A stretch of 64,000 nucleotides of DNA from Methanomassiliicoccaceae archaeon (GTDB lineage: Archaea; Thermoplasmatota; Thermoplasmata; Methanomassiliicoccales; Methanomethylophilaceae), in NCBI GenBank assembly GCA_016284295.1, contig JAEEOP010000040.1, forward strand, positions 41,105 to 105,104. Direction: 5' to 3'. Position numbers and translations under genes: made by a program. Of the stretch, positions 8,329 through 17,283 are shown in pieces. Numbering within the stretch: the stretch's first letter is position 1; every line of letters begins with the position of its first letter. Below the pieces are notes generated by a model. The model was not told the DNA's origin, did no database searches, and saw only the letters and a list, made by a program, of their open reading frames with translations.

Positions 8329-9390
8329 ATGTCAGACAAGGTATTGATGAAAGGCAACGAGGCCATCGCAGAGGCCGCCATCGCGGCCGGATGCAGGCAC
8401 TTCTTCGGATACCCCATCACCCCCCAGACGGAGGTTGCGGCGTACATGTCGAAGAGGATGCCCAAGATCGGAGGAGTGTACCTCCAAGCGGAATCCGAGG
8501 TCGCATCGATCAACATGGTCCTCGGAGCGGGCGCCGCAGGCGTCAGGGTCATGACGTCCACATCGTCCCCCGGAATCAGCCTGATGTCCGAGGGGATCTC
8601 ATACATCGCAGGATCCGACGTGCCCTGCCTCATAGTCAACGTCGAGAGGGGAGGACCCGGACTCGGAGGAATCCAGCCCTCCCAGTCGGACTACTTCCAG
8701 GCGACAAAAGCCACCGGACATGGGGACTTCCACATGCTGGTCTTCGCACCTTCCACCGTCCAGGAGACTGTCGACCTCATCTCCGATGCGTTCGACCTCG
8801 GTGACAAGTACAGGATGCCCACGATGATCCTGTCGGACGGTCTGCTCGGACAGATGATGGAGCCCGTGGTCCTCCCGGAGGCGAAGGACCCCACCGACAA
8901 CAAGGAATGGGCGGTCAAGGGCCACCAGGGCAAGAGGGCGCACAACGTAGTCAACTCCCTGTACATAGACCCCAAGGAGCTCGAGGACCTCAACATCGCG
9001 AGGTTCGAGAAGTACAAGAAGATCATGGAGACGGAGCAGAGGGCCGAGGAGTACCTCGTCGACGATGCGGACATCGTCCTCGTCGCGTTCGGAGCATCCT
9101 CCAGGATAGCCCACTCCGCAGTAGACATGGCGAGGAAGCAGGGCATCAAGGCCGGACTCATCAGGCCCATCACGCTCTGGCCGTTCCCCGAGAAGACGAT
9201 TAAGAAGCACATCGACCACGCAAAGGTGTTCCTGTCCGTCGAGATGAACATGGGACAGATGGTCGAGGATGTCAGGCTCACGGTCCAGGACAAGAAGCCG
9301 GTCCATTTCTTCGGACGCACCGGAGGAATGGTCCCCACACCCAAGGAGGTCCTGGAACAGATAGTCAAGCTCAACGGAGGCGAATGCTGA
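8329..9390 (+). CDS. 2-oxoacid:ferredoxin oxidoreductase, alpha subunit (VorB-like)
   Basis: The 353-residue subunit begins MKGNEAIAEAAIAAGCRHFFGYPITP, the start typical of alpha subunits of the 2-oxoacid (2-oxoisovalerate/2-oxoglutarate) family, with the pyrimidine-binding domain first and a transketolase C-like domain from about residue 245 (IVLVAFGASSRIAHSAV). The separate-gene delta-alpha-beta-gamma order resembles VOR/KOR enzymes. The enzyme interconverts 2-oxoacid + CoA and acyl-CoA + CO2 with ferredoxin. Facing acyl-CoA synthetases, it could run in the carboxylating direction (inference). Which oxoacid is used cannot be settled from sequence alone. Confidence 0.92.
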   Translation: MSDKVLMKGNEAIAEAAIAAGCRHFFGYPITPQTEVAAYMSKRMPKIGGVYLQAESEVASINMVLGAGAAGVRVMTSTSSPGISLMSEGISYIAGSDVPCLIVNVERGGPGLGGIQPSQSDYFQATKATGHGDFHMLVFAPSTVQETVDLISDAFDLGDKYRMPTMILSDGLLGQMMEPVVLPEAKDPTDNKEWAVKGHQGKRAHNVVNSLYIDPKELEDLNIARFEKYKKIMETEQRAEEYLVDDADIVLVAFGASSRIAHSAVDMARKQGIKAGLIRPITLWPFPEKTIKKHIDHAKVFLSVEMNMGQMVEDVRLTVQDKKPVHFFGRTGGMVPTPKEVLEQIVKLNGGEC

Positions 9391-10145
9391 TGTCCAAGGT
9401 AATGGGAGAGAGGCCCAAGGCGCTGCTCGATGTACCGCTCCACTACTGCCCCGGATGCACGCACGGTATCGTGCACAGGCTGGTCGCGGAGGTCATCGAC
9501 GAGCTCGGCATCGAGGGCAAGACCGTAGGAGTAGCCTCGGTCGGCTGCTCGGTGTTCACATACAACTACTTCGGCTGCGACATGGTGCAGGCGCCGCACG
9601 GACGTGCCCCTGCAGTCGCCACTGGTGTCAAGAGGGCGAGGCCCGACAACGTGGTCTTCACCTACCAGGGGGACGGCGACCTCGCCGCCATCGGAATGGG
9701 CGAGACCGTCCATGCCGCGGCAAGGGGAGAGAACATCGTCGCCATCTTCATCAACAACGCCATCTACGGAATGACCGGAGGCCAGATGGCACCCACCACC
9801 CTTCCCGGACAGGTCACACAGACCACCCCCTACGGAAGGGACACGTCCGTCGCAGGGAACCCCATCAGGGTCTGCGAGCTGCTCTCGTCCGTCAAGGGCG
9901 TGGCGCTGGCGGAGCGCGTGACCGTCGACTGCGTGAAGAACGTCAAGGCGGCCAAGAAGGCGATCAAGAAGGCCTTCGAATACCAGATGGCCGGAAAGGG
10001 ATACTGCATCGTCGAGGTCGTTTCCACCTGCCCCACCAACTGGGGTATGGCTCCCGGAGAGGCCCTCCAGTGGCTCAGGGACAACATGCTTCCCTACTAT
10101 CCGCTCGGAGTCTACAAGGACGTCGGAGAGGAGGGAGAGCAATGA
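9390..10145 (+). CDS. 2-oxoacid:ferredoxin oxidoreductase, beta subunit (TPP-binding)
   Basis: A 251-residue TPP subunit: HYCPGCTHGI near the N-terminus, a TPP motif beginning YQGDGDLAAIGMGE (about residue 92) and NNAIYGMTGGQ completing the site. I chose ATG 9390 over 9384 because GGAGG at 9376-9380 then has a 9-nt spacing; 9390 also overlaps the alpha-subunit TGA. It pairs with the alpha, gamma and ferredoxin subunits encoded around it. Confidence 0.92.
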   Translation: MSKVMGERPKALLDVPLHYCPGCTHGIVHRLVAEVIDELGIEGKTVGVASVGCSVFTYNYFGCDMVQAPHGRAPAVATGVKRARPDNVVFTYQGDGDLAAIGMGETVHAAARGENIVAIFINNAIYGMTGGQMAPTTLPGQVTQTTPYGRDTSVAGNPIRVCELLSSVKGVALAERVTVDCVKNVKAAKKAIKKAFEYQMAGKGYCIVEVVSTCPTNWGMAPGEALQWLRDNMLPYYPLGVYKDVGEEGEQ

Positions 10146-10675
10146 ACGACCTGAACATCCTCCTGGCCGGATTCGGGGGACAGGGCATCCTGTTCACCGG
10201 AAAGGTCATCGCCTATGCAGGGCTGATGGAGGGCAAGGAGGTCTCATGGCTTCCGTCCTACGGCCCCGAGATGCGCGGAGGAACCGCGAACTGCAGCGTC
10301 TGCCTGTCCGAGAACAAGATCGGATCGCCCCTGGTCACCAACCCCGATGTCCTCGTGGCGATGAACCTCCCCTCGCTGGAGAAGTTCGAGAATGACGTCG
10401 TCCCTGGAGGGATCATCATCGTCGACTCCTCGATCATCGCTAAGAAGGTCCAGCGCACGGATGTCAAGACCATCTACATCCCCGCATCGGAGATCGCAGA
10501 GGAGAACGGCATCAAGGGAGCCGCCAACATGGTCATCCTGGGCAAGCTGTTCAAGGAGACCTGCTTCTGCTCCGAGGAGAACCTGGACAAGGGGCTCCAG
10601 AAGACCATCCCTCCGAAGAAGATGGACCTGCTCGACAAGAACAGGCTCTGCATCAAACTCGGAAGGGAGAACTGA
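10142..10675 (+). CDS. 2-oxoacid:ferredoxin oxidoreductase, gamma subunit
   Basis: A 177-residue POR/KOR gamma-type subunit with the typical start [17 protein letters not shown] and [15 protein letters not shown]. It overlaps the beta gene by ATGA and closes the operon. Gamma subunits help bind CoA and assemble the catalytic complex. All four subunits are intact, so the enzyme is probably functional. Confidence 0.93.
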   Translation: MNDLNILLAGFGGQGILFTGKVIAYAGLMEGKEVSWLPSYGPEMRGGTANCSVCLSENKIGSPLVTNPDVLVAMNLPSLEKFENDVVPGGIIIVDSSIIAKKVQRTDVKTIYIPASEIAEENGIKGAANMVILGKLFKETCFCSEENLDKGLQKTIPPKKMDLLDKNRLCIKLGREN

Positions 10676-10720
10676 AAACCGATGAATGCCGGTCCGGAGG
10701 ACATCCGGGCTGGCCAACTT

Positions 10721-10729
10721 CTTATAATG
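10721..10729 (+). promoter_or_regulatory. TATA-like element upstream of the candidate ncRNA
   Basis: CTTATAATG lies about 24-28 nt before the predicted 5' helix of the structured RNA at 10749, the usual archaeal TATA-to-start distance. A second AT-rich match overlaps 10729-10737. Confidence 0.5.
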
Positions 10730-10748
10730 TTATACAAAGGCTGGACCC

Positions 10749-10996
10749 ACTTAGAGCGAGCCTCTCATTGTTCTGCTTGTTGTTACCTCTCGGACCCCTG
10801 TGGAGACCATGAGGAAGATCGTCGCGCCTCAGCCAATCGGGGTTGATGTGCAAGAGACATTTTTCTCACTGATAAACAAGGTCCTTCGAGTACGTTGGAG
10901 CGACTAAGAACCTGCCGGAACACCATAGGCCTTGACGAACTAATCAAGAAGAAGGGTACCGGGGGACTACCACCTTCCCCCGGCTAAGTCGTTTTT
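10749..10996 (+). ncRNA. Candidate structured non-coding RNA, family not recognised
   Basis: No convincing coding frame is present here. A TATA-like box sits about 25 nt upstream. The first bases ACUUAG (10749-10754) can pair with CUAAGU (10984-10989) just before a T-run (10992-10996), so the RNA would be closed by a terminal helix. Inside I see GCGC/GUGC with CAGCC/GGUUG (10824-10851), a seven-pair helix CAAGGUC/GGCCUUG (10877-10883 with 10928-10934) and a strong hairpin CCGGGGG/CCCCCGG (10959-10983). GAGGAAGAUC and AGAACC faintly recall RNase P P4 strands, but ACAGAA is missing. The SRP helix-8 AGCA motif and 5S features are also absent. It could be a divergent RNase P RNA or something new. 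Confidence 0.45.
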
Positions 10997-11021
10997 AGAG
11001 GTTAGAGTATGACATTACATC

Positions 11022-12917
11022 TTACTCTGTGTCAGACGATTTGCTGACCGTGATTTTCTTGGAGGTGACTCCAATGGCCTGCATCGCGAGGAGGACGGCC
11101 GAGAGCACCAGTCCGCACACCGCGATGAAGAACGATCCGTCGAGTCCGGGGGCCCATGCAGCGAATACGACTGCGAGGACGAGACCGACGACCGTGATGA
11201 TCATGGATGCGAACGAGATCGCCTTGGAGGTCCTTCCGGGTATGAAGAAGTTGACCGACTGCAGGACGGCGACGAGGACTCCGATTGCGCAGATGATCAC
11301 GGGGATCATGGCCTCAAACGCGGTGCTGGTGCTCATGAGGTCGAGTCCGGTGACTCCCATGGACCAGTCTCCCATGACGGCCAGGAAGGTAATGCAGGCT
11401 CCAACGATTGCCAGGACTCCGTACAGCTTGGGCTTGGGGTTGGCATCCTTAGAGAACACCATACCGGCGACCATCTCGGGGTGGACCTGGGTGTTCCACC
11501 ACTGCAGGACCATCCAGCAGGGGATGTACAGCAGGCTGGCCGCGATACCGATGAACACGTATGCGACTCCCATGAGGTCGTTGACGTAATAGAGCAGACC
11601 GGGGATCATGAAGAAGAACTCGAAGATCGCCATGAAGATGGCTCCGGGATATGCCCAGCGGGGCGCCTTGTAGACCCTCTCCACATCCTTGAAGCGGGAG
11701 TCGTGCCTGGACTTGACGAAGGCGAGCATGCACATTCCGATTGCGATGGAGAATCCGAGAGCGGATACCGCCAGGATCTGGGAGGCTGTGATGCCGGTCA
11801 GGATGATGACGAATCCGATGAAGACCTCGAAGTACATGGCGACCATGGGGACACCGTACGAGTTGGTCTTCGCGAACATCATGGGCAGGTTTCCATCCTT
11901 CGCCATGATCTGGATGGTCCTCGCGGATCCCAGGAAGGCGGTCTGGATGATCATGACCATTCCTGCGATGAGCAGGATGACCGCGACTGCTCCTCCGATC
12001 TCTCCGAAATCGCTCTTGGCGATGGGGATGAGGGTGGCGGCTCCGGCCTCCTCGATGCCTGCGATACCGAGGGTCCCGTACATGAAGAACGAAATCACGA
12101 AGTACATGAACAGACAGAGGAGTCCGCATGCGATGAGTGCCTTGGGGACGTCCTTTCCGGGGTTCTTGTACTCTGCTCCGTAAGTGGCGGCCGTCTCCCA
12201 TCCGACTGCGCTCCACTGTGCGACAGTGAAGCATCCGAGGATCATCAGGATGGCGTTGGCATCCCACTGCCAGCCGGCCGGGACCATCTCGGATGTGATG
12301 GTCTCCATGTGGAACTGGCCGTTGAGGAGCGGCACGAACACGATGATGAGGATGGGGATGATCGTGATTATGGCGAGGATGAGCTGCGCCTTCGCGCCTC
12401 CCTCCAGACCCTTCCTTCCTGTCAGGATGATGAATCCGTAGATGAGTGCTCCGAGGAGGAGATAGAACAGGGTCTTGGTGAAGCCTTCGATGCCTGCGAA
12501 GGCCTGGAAATAACCGAACAGATAATCGCCGGTCATGATGGTGAAAATCGGGATGACGGGGACCCATGTGGCGAAATACGCCCAGGCTCCGAACGAACCT
12601 ATGAGACGGCCGGTGTTGATCTTCTTCCCTTTATACTTCTCATCGTCCCTGAAGACGTGCTGGATCGAACCTCCGATACCGGCGACTCCGAACGTGGCAC
12701 AGAGCTCTCCGAGGGGAATGTTGATCAGGAAGCCCGAGAGGACCGAGAACGTCCATATGAGGATGGACATGGCCCAGAGGCTGACGGAAAGGTCGCAGAG
12801 GGAGGGCACGATGAGGATCGGTATCCCCATGGCGATGATGAGCCCCTGCTTCCAATCGATGTTACGAACCAGCTCATTCCCCGAGTTGGGTGTGCCGGTC
12901 TGAGATTCGCTTGTCAT
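11022..12917 (-). CDS. APC-superfamily amino acid permease
   Basis: A 631-residue polytopic membrane protein with roughly 12-14 hydrophobic segments. It starts after a short polar N-terminus at LIIAMGIPILIVPSLCDLSV and contains an APC-like ATYGAEYKNPGKDVPKAL loop. The C-terminal part has extra helices compared with the usual 450-500 residues of the family. It is convergent with the candidate ncRNA and preceded by a long AT-rich region. Substrate not predictable. The stop is TAA. Confidence 0.88.
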   Translation of the reverse strand: MTSESQTGTPNSGNELVRNIDWKQGLIIAMGIPILIVPSLCDLSVSLWAMSILIWTFSVLSGFLINIPLGELCATFGVAGIGGSIQHVFRDDEKYKGKKINTGRLIGSFGAWAYFATWVPVIPIFTIMTGDYLFGYFQAFAGIEGFTKTLFYLLLGALIYGFIILTGRKGLEGGAKAQLILAIITIIPILIIVFVPLLNGQFHMETITSEMVPAGWQWDANAILMILGCFTVAQWSAVGWETAATYGAEYKNPGKDVPKALIACGLLCLFMYFVISFFMYGTLGIAGIEEAGAATLIPIAKSDFGEIGGAVAVILLIAGMVMIIQTAFLGSARTIQIMAKDGNLPMMFAKTNSYGVPMVAMYFEVFIGFVIILTGITASQILAVSALGFSIAIGMCMLAFVKSRHDSRFKDVERVYKAPRWAYPGAIFMAIFEFFFMIPGLLYYVNDLMGVAYVFIGIAASLLYIPCWMVLQWWNTQVHPEMVAGMVFSKDANPKPKLYGVLAIVGACITFLAVMGDWSMGVTGLDLMSTSTAFEAMIPVIICAIGVLVAVLQSVNFFIPGRTSKAISFASMIITVVGLVLAVVFAAWAPGLDGSFFIAVCGLVLSAVLLAMQAIGVTSKKITVSKSSDTE

Positions 12918-13482
12918 TGTATACTCATCCTTGGCACGTCCCTGTCGGGTGGTTTGCCGACCGGTTCAACAGTTTTATTGACGTGCCTGTAAATTTGTTG
13001 CAACATCAACAATATTAATATAAAAATATATTCAATTTTATAGGTGTTACAATATTTAAAATTATTTGTAAATACACAATTAGTATATAAACTGACTAAG
13101 TTTAGTATATAAATGTACCTTTTGTTGGATATCTAGTTTATTATGTACATTTTCCTATAAAATTGAATTATTTTATTGAATAATAGACAAAAATACACAA
13201 CATATATCAAAATTGTAGGCAGAATGATCCCGATTAGAAACAATCCCCGTCAATAGCCGTATTGCATTGGGTTAAGTTCAAATACTGGCCAAAATCGACT
13301 AGGTTCTATATTTAAAAATGATGGATTATACTTTTATTGAGTTCTCAATAATTTTATTGAACAAAACATGAAATCAAAAATCAGAGACGATATCCATAGG
13401 ATTTCGGGTTGCGATGAAATTGTGGTGAGAATGATGGTCGCAGACGATCGGAACCGCCTGCGACCTGTAAGTGAATCGGGTT
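12918..13482. other. AT-rich intergenic region with repeated short motifs
   Basis: No gene is visible in these 565 bases. The stretch 12970-13370 is strikingly AT-rich against GC-rich neighbours. The 9-mer TTTTATTGA occurs four times (12973, 13171, 13332, 13352). TAGTATATAAA occurs twice (13081-13091 and 13103-13113). Several TATA-like stretches face the permease gene on the minus strand. It may be a multi-site promoter/operator region or horizontally acquired spacer. Confidence 0.5.
13031..13167. repeat. 14-bp perfect inverted repeat pair
   Basis: TTCAATTTTATAGG (13031-13044) recurs as its exact reverse complement CCTATAAAATTGAA (13154-13167), 109 bases apart, flanking the TAGTATATAAA direct repeats upstream of the permease gene. 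Confidence 0.7.
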
Positions 13483-14268
13483 TCAGTTGCCCATCTTGTT
13501 ATCGGACAGGTGCTTCTTCAGGGCATCCACATAGAGGTCGGGTGAGATTGTGTGTCCCTCTCCCGGGATCTCGATGTACCTGCAGTCAGGGATGGATTTA
13601 GCGATGGCCCTTCCCTTCAGCGGCTCGACCATGATATCCATTCCTCCGTGGACAACCAGCGTGGGCGCCTTGATGTTCTGCGTCTTGTCGGTGGTGTCGA
13701 ACTTGTCCATGGACATCATCTGCTTCAGGAGCTCCTCTGGCTTCTCAGGATGCCTGGGGATCGGCATGATCGTGCCTTTCCTGGCGAATGCCTCGAAGGT
13801 GCTCTCGGGGAAGCAGAACGAGTTGAACAGGATGTTGACCTGGTCCACGGTGCACTGTCCGTCCACGGCGGACTTCGCCATCATGTACATGAAGTATGCG
13901 GACCTGTGGGGCCTGAACTGGTACGATGATACGAGCGTGAGGGTCTGGACCCTGTCGGCGTATCTGAGCCCGAGGGACTGCGCCACGAGGGACCCCATGG
14001 ACCATCCCACGATGTGGGCCTTGTAGATATGGAGGTAATCCATCAGGTGGATCACATCGTCCGCCAGAATATCGATCTGAATGTCGCCCTTGTATTCGGT
14101 CTGTCCGACACCGCGGTTGTCAAGGGTGATTACCCTATATCCTTTCAGCAGCGGGACCATACCCTTCCAGAAGCGGTGGTTGGCTCCGATGCCCGCGATG
14201 AGGATCACTGGTTCCCCAGTGCCTTCCTCTTCGTAATACATCTTCACATCCTGAAGTTCAGCGAACAT
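13483..14268 (-). CDS. Alpha/beta-fold hydrolase
   Basis: A 261-residue alpha/beta hydrolase with the oxyanion region VILIAGIGANHRFWKGMV, the nucleophile elbow GWSMGS (Ser), the acid in HGGMDIMVEP and the catalytic His in GEGHTISPD. It resembles the 3-oxoadipate enol-lactonase/esterase-like branch. The ATG at 14268 is preferred to the one at 14286 because GGGGG lies 5-6 nt upstream. It stands alone between the permease promoter region and the pilin-like pair. Substrate unknown. Confidence 0.88.
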   Translation of the reverse strand: MFAELQDVKMYYEEEGTGEPVILIAGIGANHRFWKGMVPLLKGYRVITLDNRGVGQTEYKGDIQIDILADDVIHLMDYLHIYKAHIVGWSMGSLVAQSLGLRYADRVQTLTLVSSYQFRPHRSAYFMYMMAKSAVDGQCTVDQVNILFNSFCFPESTFEAFARKGTIMPIPRHPEKPEELLKQMMSMDKFDTTDKTQNIKAPTLVVHGGMDIMVEPLKGRAIAKSIPDCRYIEIPGEGHTISPDLYVDALKKHLSDNKMGN

Positions 14269-14389
14269 AGAACCCCCATTTTGCATTTAGCATAAAAAGC
14301 AATCACCGATAACAACGGATATTACAAAAGCTTTCGCTATCTGGGATTCGCCCTGGCACAGGCTGCATGGGGCCTGATTCCCAGAATCG

Positions 14390-14818
14390 TCAGCGTATGC
14401 CGAGATGGACGCTCAAGTCCCCGCCTGTGGAGACCTTCATCGTCCTTTCGCTGGATGTGGGATAGAATCCCCCGGGATCGCCTATGGTCTTTTCGGATCC
14501 GCCGTACTCGTAGCGGAGGCAGTACCTGTTATCGCCGAACAACGAGTCCAACACCGACTTCAAATATCCTTCTACAGCGCACTCGTGGTTCAGGGAATAC
14601 GCCATGATGTCCGAAACGTATGACAGGGAATCGTCTTGGATGTCGGTCATGTCCGACAGCCTTATCTCCACGGAGGACAGACCAGCGAGGAAGTCATCCG
14701 GATTGGGGCCGTCGTCGGCACCACTATAGGAGGTCGCGATGCCCACGGATATCGCCATCATTATGACGATCAGGAATATCATCGCGTCCAGGAAGGCGGT
14801 CAGTCCTCTGCGGTTCAT
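14390..14818 (-). CDS. Small pilin-like membrane-anchored protein
   Basis: A 142-residue protein beginning MNRRGLTAFLDAMIFLIVIM. The charged tip, Gly and hydrophobic segment resemble archaeal type IV prepilins (possible cleavage after RRG), followed by an extracytoplasmic acidic domain with two Cys. Its ATG overlaps the stop of the upstream pilin-like gene (ATGA). A longer frame extends to 15232 but is only the wrong frame of that gene. It is encoded 3 kb from a secretion ATPase/TadC pair and probably forms part of the same pilus or secretion structure (inference). Confidence 0.7.
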   Translation of the reverse strand: MNRRGLTAFLDAMIFLIVIMMAISVGIATSYSGADDGPNPDDFLAGLSSVEIRLSDMTDIQDDSLSYVSDIMAYSLNHECAVEGYLKSVLDSLFGDNRYCLRYEYGGSEKTIGDPGGFYPTSSERTMKVSTGGDLSVHLGIR

Positions 14819-15207
14819 ATGTATGATACCACCTCGATGACCGCAGGGATGTGCCTCCCGTTCTCGTACTCCAGGACTTCTGAGAAACGCTTGGACGAGC
14901 TGATGTCCGAGACCTTGCCGACCATGAATGAGTGCTCCTCTTCTGAGAAATACGGTATCGTGACCGTGACCTGCATCCCCACGATGTCGAATTCGCCGAG
15001 ACAGCTGTACATATACGATTCCGATACCTTGACGCCGTCTGAGATGTCCACATCGAGCGATCCCGGATCCATGTCCTCCAGCGGATCGTATGCCGCTACG
15101 GAGGATGATGCGAGGAACGCCATGTACATCCCGAGCACGGCTATGACCGCCATCAGAGATATCATGGCCTCCATGAAACCCATGTCCGCATGCCTGTCGC
15201 TGATCAT
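14815..15207 (-). CDS. Small pilin-like membrane-anchored protein
   Basis: A 130-residue protein with one N-terminal hydrophobic helix (MGFMEAMISLMAVIAVLGMY at residues 9-28) preceded by a short polar tip. The rest is beta-rich and extracytoplasmic. It overlaps the second pilin-like gene by four bases, so the two form a pair. Start could also be the internal Met at residue 9. Family not recognised; the pilin-like label rests on architecture and on the nearby secretion genes. Confidence 0.65.
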   Translation of the reverse strand: MISDRHADMGFMEAMISLMAVIAVLGMYMAFLASSSVAAYDPLEDMDPGSLDVDISDGVKVSESYMYSCLGEFDIVGMQVTVTIPYFSEEEHSFMVGKVSDISSSKRFSEVLEYENGRHIPAVIEVVSYI

Positions 15208-15262
15208 GCCCGTCCTTTCGCGGGCTGGACATTAAAACGTGACTGTTGCAGGCAACACTGCG

Positions 15263-17161
15263 TCAGACCTTGCGGGCGTACAGGCCGCGGGTGGTGGTGC
15301 CCCCGCACATCTGCTTCAGCCTCGCCCTCAGCTTCTCGTCCGGCTCCCTGCACATCCTGCCGACGGCCTTCACCAAAGCGGATGGCCTCTTCCTCAGGTC
15401 CAGGCCGACCGATGCGACCCCCGACCTTCCGAGCTCCGGGATCAGGTCCAGCAGATCGAGGTCCACGGAGTTGAGGATGTGAGAGAATCCCCTAGAATCC
15501 TTGTACACCGGGAAGGATGCGCCGGTCTCGTCCGTGAGGGAGCCGTTGTCCATCGCGGGATCCCTGGTGTACATCAGCTCCGTCCTCCCGAAGGCCATGA
15601 CCTCGGTCCTGCCGGGATAGTATGCCATGAGATTGGAGACCTCGTTCCTGGAGAGCTCCACGGACAACGTGGTCTGGTAGAGCGGCATCGGGAACGACGA
15701 GTTGAACATGTTCATCAGATTGCTCCCGTAGATCCTGGGGGCATCCTTGCAGGCCCTGTACTGGCCGGGATTGTTCACCATCACCGGGCGGTCGTTGAAC
15801 GAGAACTCGTCCAGAGCATCGAACCTGGGGAGCAATGCGACGCATTCCACATCGCCGACGGCCTCCATGGCCTCGTCGATGCGGTCCATGTTGTCGAAGT
15901 ATATCCTGTCCGCGTACGGCAACGCCGCTTCCAGGTTCTTGATGGAGCTCACATAGAATGACAGTTCTGGATCCAGGTCGCGCACGGGCTGCTTCTCCAG
16001 CTTCACGCGGGCCTCCGGCCTCGGAGTGTCCCCCCTGAACCTGGGAGTGTTCCCGATCTCGTTCTTGATCACATCTATACGGGGGTCGTAGGTCCTGTAG
16101 ATCTGGTAGTCCCCATCCTTGATCTTGAACGGCACGTGGATGGGATCCAGGTCCATGACCTTGAATCCTCCGATCTTCTCGTCGCCGCTGAAAATGGAGA
16201 GCCCGTCCTTGATCCCCACGGGCTCGTCGAACTCCGTGACGATGGCTCCGTTACGGATCCTGACGTCCGCTATGTAGAATCCCCTGTTGTCCGGGTACAG
16301 CGACTGCACCGGGGAGACCACTCCTCCTAGGTATCCGTCGCAGGTGCCCCTGTTGAACACCGTTCTGAGAAGCTCGAGGATCTCGTCAAACTCCTCCCCC
16401 TTCTCGCCTTCCATCGCCATGGAGTACGCCTTGGATGCCAGGTACGTGTATGGCGGGGACCTCATGCGCCCCTCGATCTTCAGGGATGTGACGCCCAGCT
16501 TGTCCAGGTCCTCCAAGTACTTCATGCCGTAGATGTCCGCGCAGCTCATGAAATATCCCTGCTCGCCGTCGCGGATGTAGCGCTTCCTGCAGGGCTGGGC
16601 GCAGGAACCTCTGTTCCCGCTGCGTCCGCCGATGAAACTTGAGAGAAGGCATCCTCCCGACATGCAGTAGCAGAGCGCACCCTGGATGAACACCTCGGTC
16701 TCTATGGGCGATTCGGGGATTATCCTCCCCAGTTCCTCCATGGTGAGCTCCCTGGCCAGGACCACGCGGTCCAGACCGTGCTCGGCGCACCACTCTATGC
16801 CCTTGAGGGAATGGATCTGCATCTGCGTGGAAGCATGCTTGGGGATGTCCACGCTTGTGAGGTTCTTGAGAAGGCCCAGGTCCTGGATGATGATCGCATC
16901 CGCATCTATGTCCTTAAGGAACTTGACGAAGGCCACTGCCTCCTCCATCTCGGAGTTCTTGATCAGGGTGTTCACCGTGACGTGGACCTTCACGTCATGG
17001 TCGTGGGCGTAGGCTATGGCCCCTTCGAGCTCGCCGTCGCTGAAATTGCCTGCGAATGCGCGGGCCCCGAAACTCTTACCCGCTAGGTACACTGCGTCAC
17101 ATCCGCCCTTGATCGCAGCCACGAGGCTGTCGGGCGATCCTGCCGGCGATAGTATCTCCAT
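15263..17161 (-). CDS. U32 family peptidase-like protein (YhbU/RlhA/TrhP type)
   Basis: A 632-residue protein with the U32 signature EVFIQGALCYCMSGGCLLS (about residues 157-175) followed by GNRGSCAQPCRKRY. The Cys residues probably ligate a [4Fe-4S] cluster, as in the tRNA/rRNA hydroxylation members of this family. The N-terminal TIM-barrel start MEILSPAGSPDSLVAAIKGG is typical, and a long C-terminal extension is present. In bacteria relatives act in 5-hydroxyuridine tRNA or hydroxycytidine rRNA modification rather than proteolysis. The role in archaea is not established. It lies between the pilin-like genes and the secretion ATPase but is probably unrelated to them. Confidence 0.88.
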   Translation of the reverse strand: MEILSPAGSPDSLVAAIKGGCDAVYLAGKSFGARAFAGNFSDGELEGAIAYAHDHDVKVHVTVNTLIKNSEMEEAVAFVKFLKDIDADAIIIQDLGLLKNLTSVDIPKHASTQMQIHSLKGIEWCAEHGLDRVVLARELTMEELGRIIPESPIETEVFIQGALCYCMSGGCLLSSFIGGRSGNRGSCAQPCRKRYIRDGEQGYFMSCADIYGMKYLEDLDKLGVTSLKIEGRMRSPPYTYLASKAYSMAMEGEKGEEFDEILELLRTVFNRGTCDGYLGGVVSPVQSLYPDNRGFYIADVRIRNGAIVTEFDEPVGIKDGLSIFSGDEKIGGFKVMDLDPIHVPFKIKDGDYQIYRTYDPRIDVIKNEIGNTPRFRGDTPRPEARVKLEKQPVRDLDPELSFYVSSIKNLEAALPYADRIYFDNMDRIDEAMEAVGDVECVALLPRFDALDEFSFNDRPVMVNNPGQYRACKDAPRIYGSNLMNMFNSSFPMPLYQTTLSVELSRNEVSNLMAYYPGRTEVMAFGRTELMYTRDPAMDNGSLTDETGASFPVYKDSRGFSHILNSVDLDLLDLIPELGRSGVASVGLDLRKRPSALVKAVGRMCREPDEKLRARLKQMCGGTTTRGLYARKV

Positions 17162-17283
17162 GATCTAACTCCATCCTCAAGATAGAGGGTTCACCTATAT
17201 TATTGATGGTCGGTCCAGGATAGCGCAACATCTGGCGCTGTTACGGTACAGGTTCGCTTTTTATTACGCCGGCCGACGAACAC

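Noticed and set aside
10812..10919. RNase P-like strands GAGGAAGAUC and AGAACC in the candidate ncRNA
   Set aside because: The universally conserved ACAGAA and the normal spacing between the P4 strands are missing, so I do not call it RNase P RNA.
13368..13601. 77-residue frame upstream of the hydrolase
   Set aside because: Its second half is the antisense of the alpha/beta hydrolase gene and codon use is poor.
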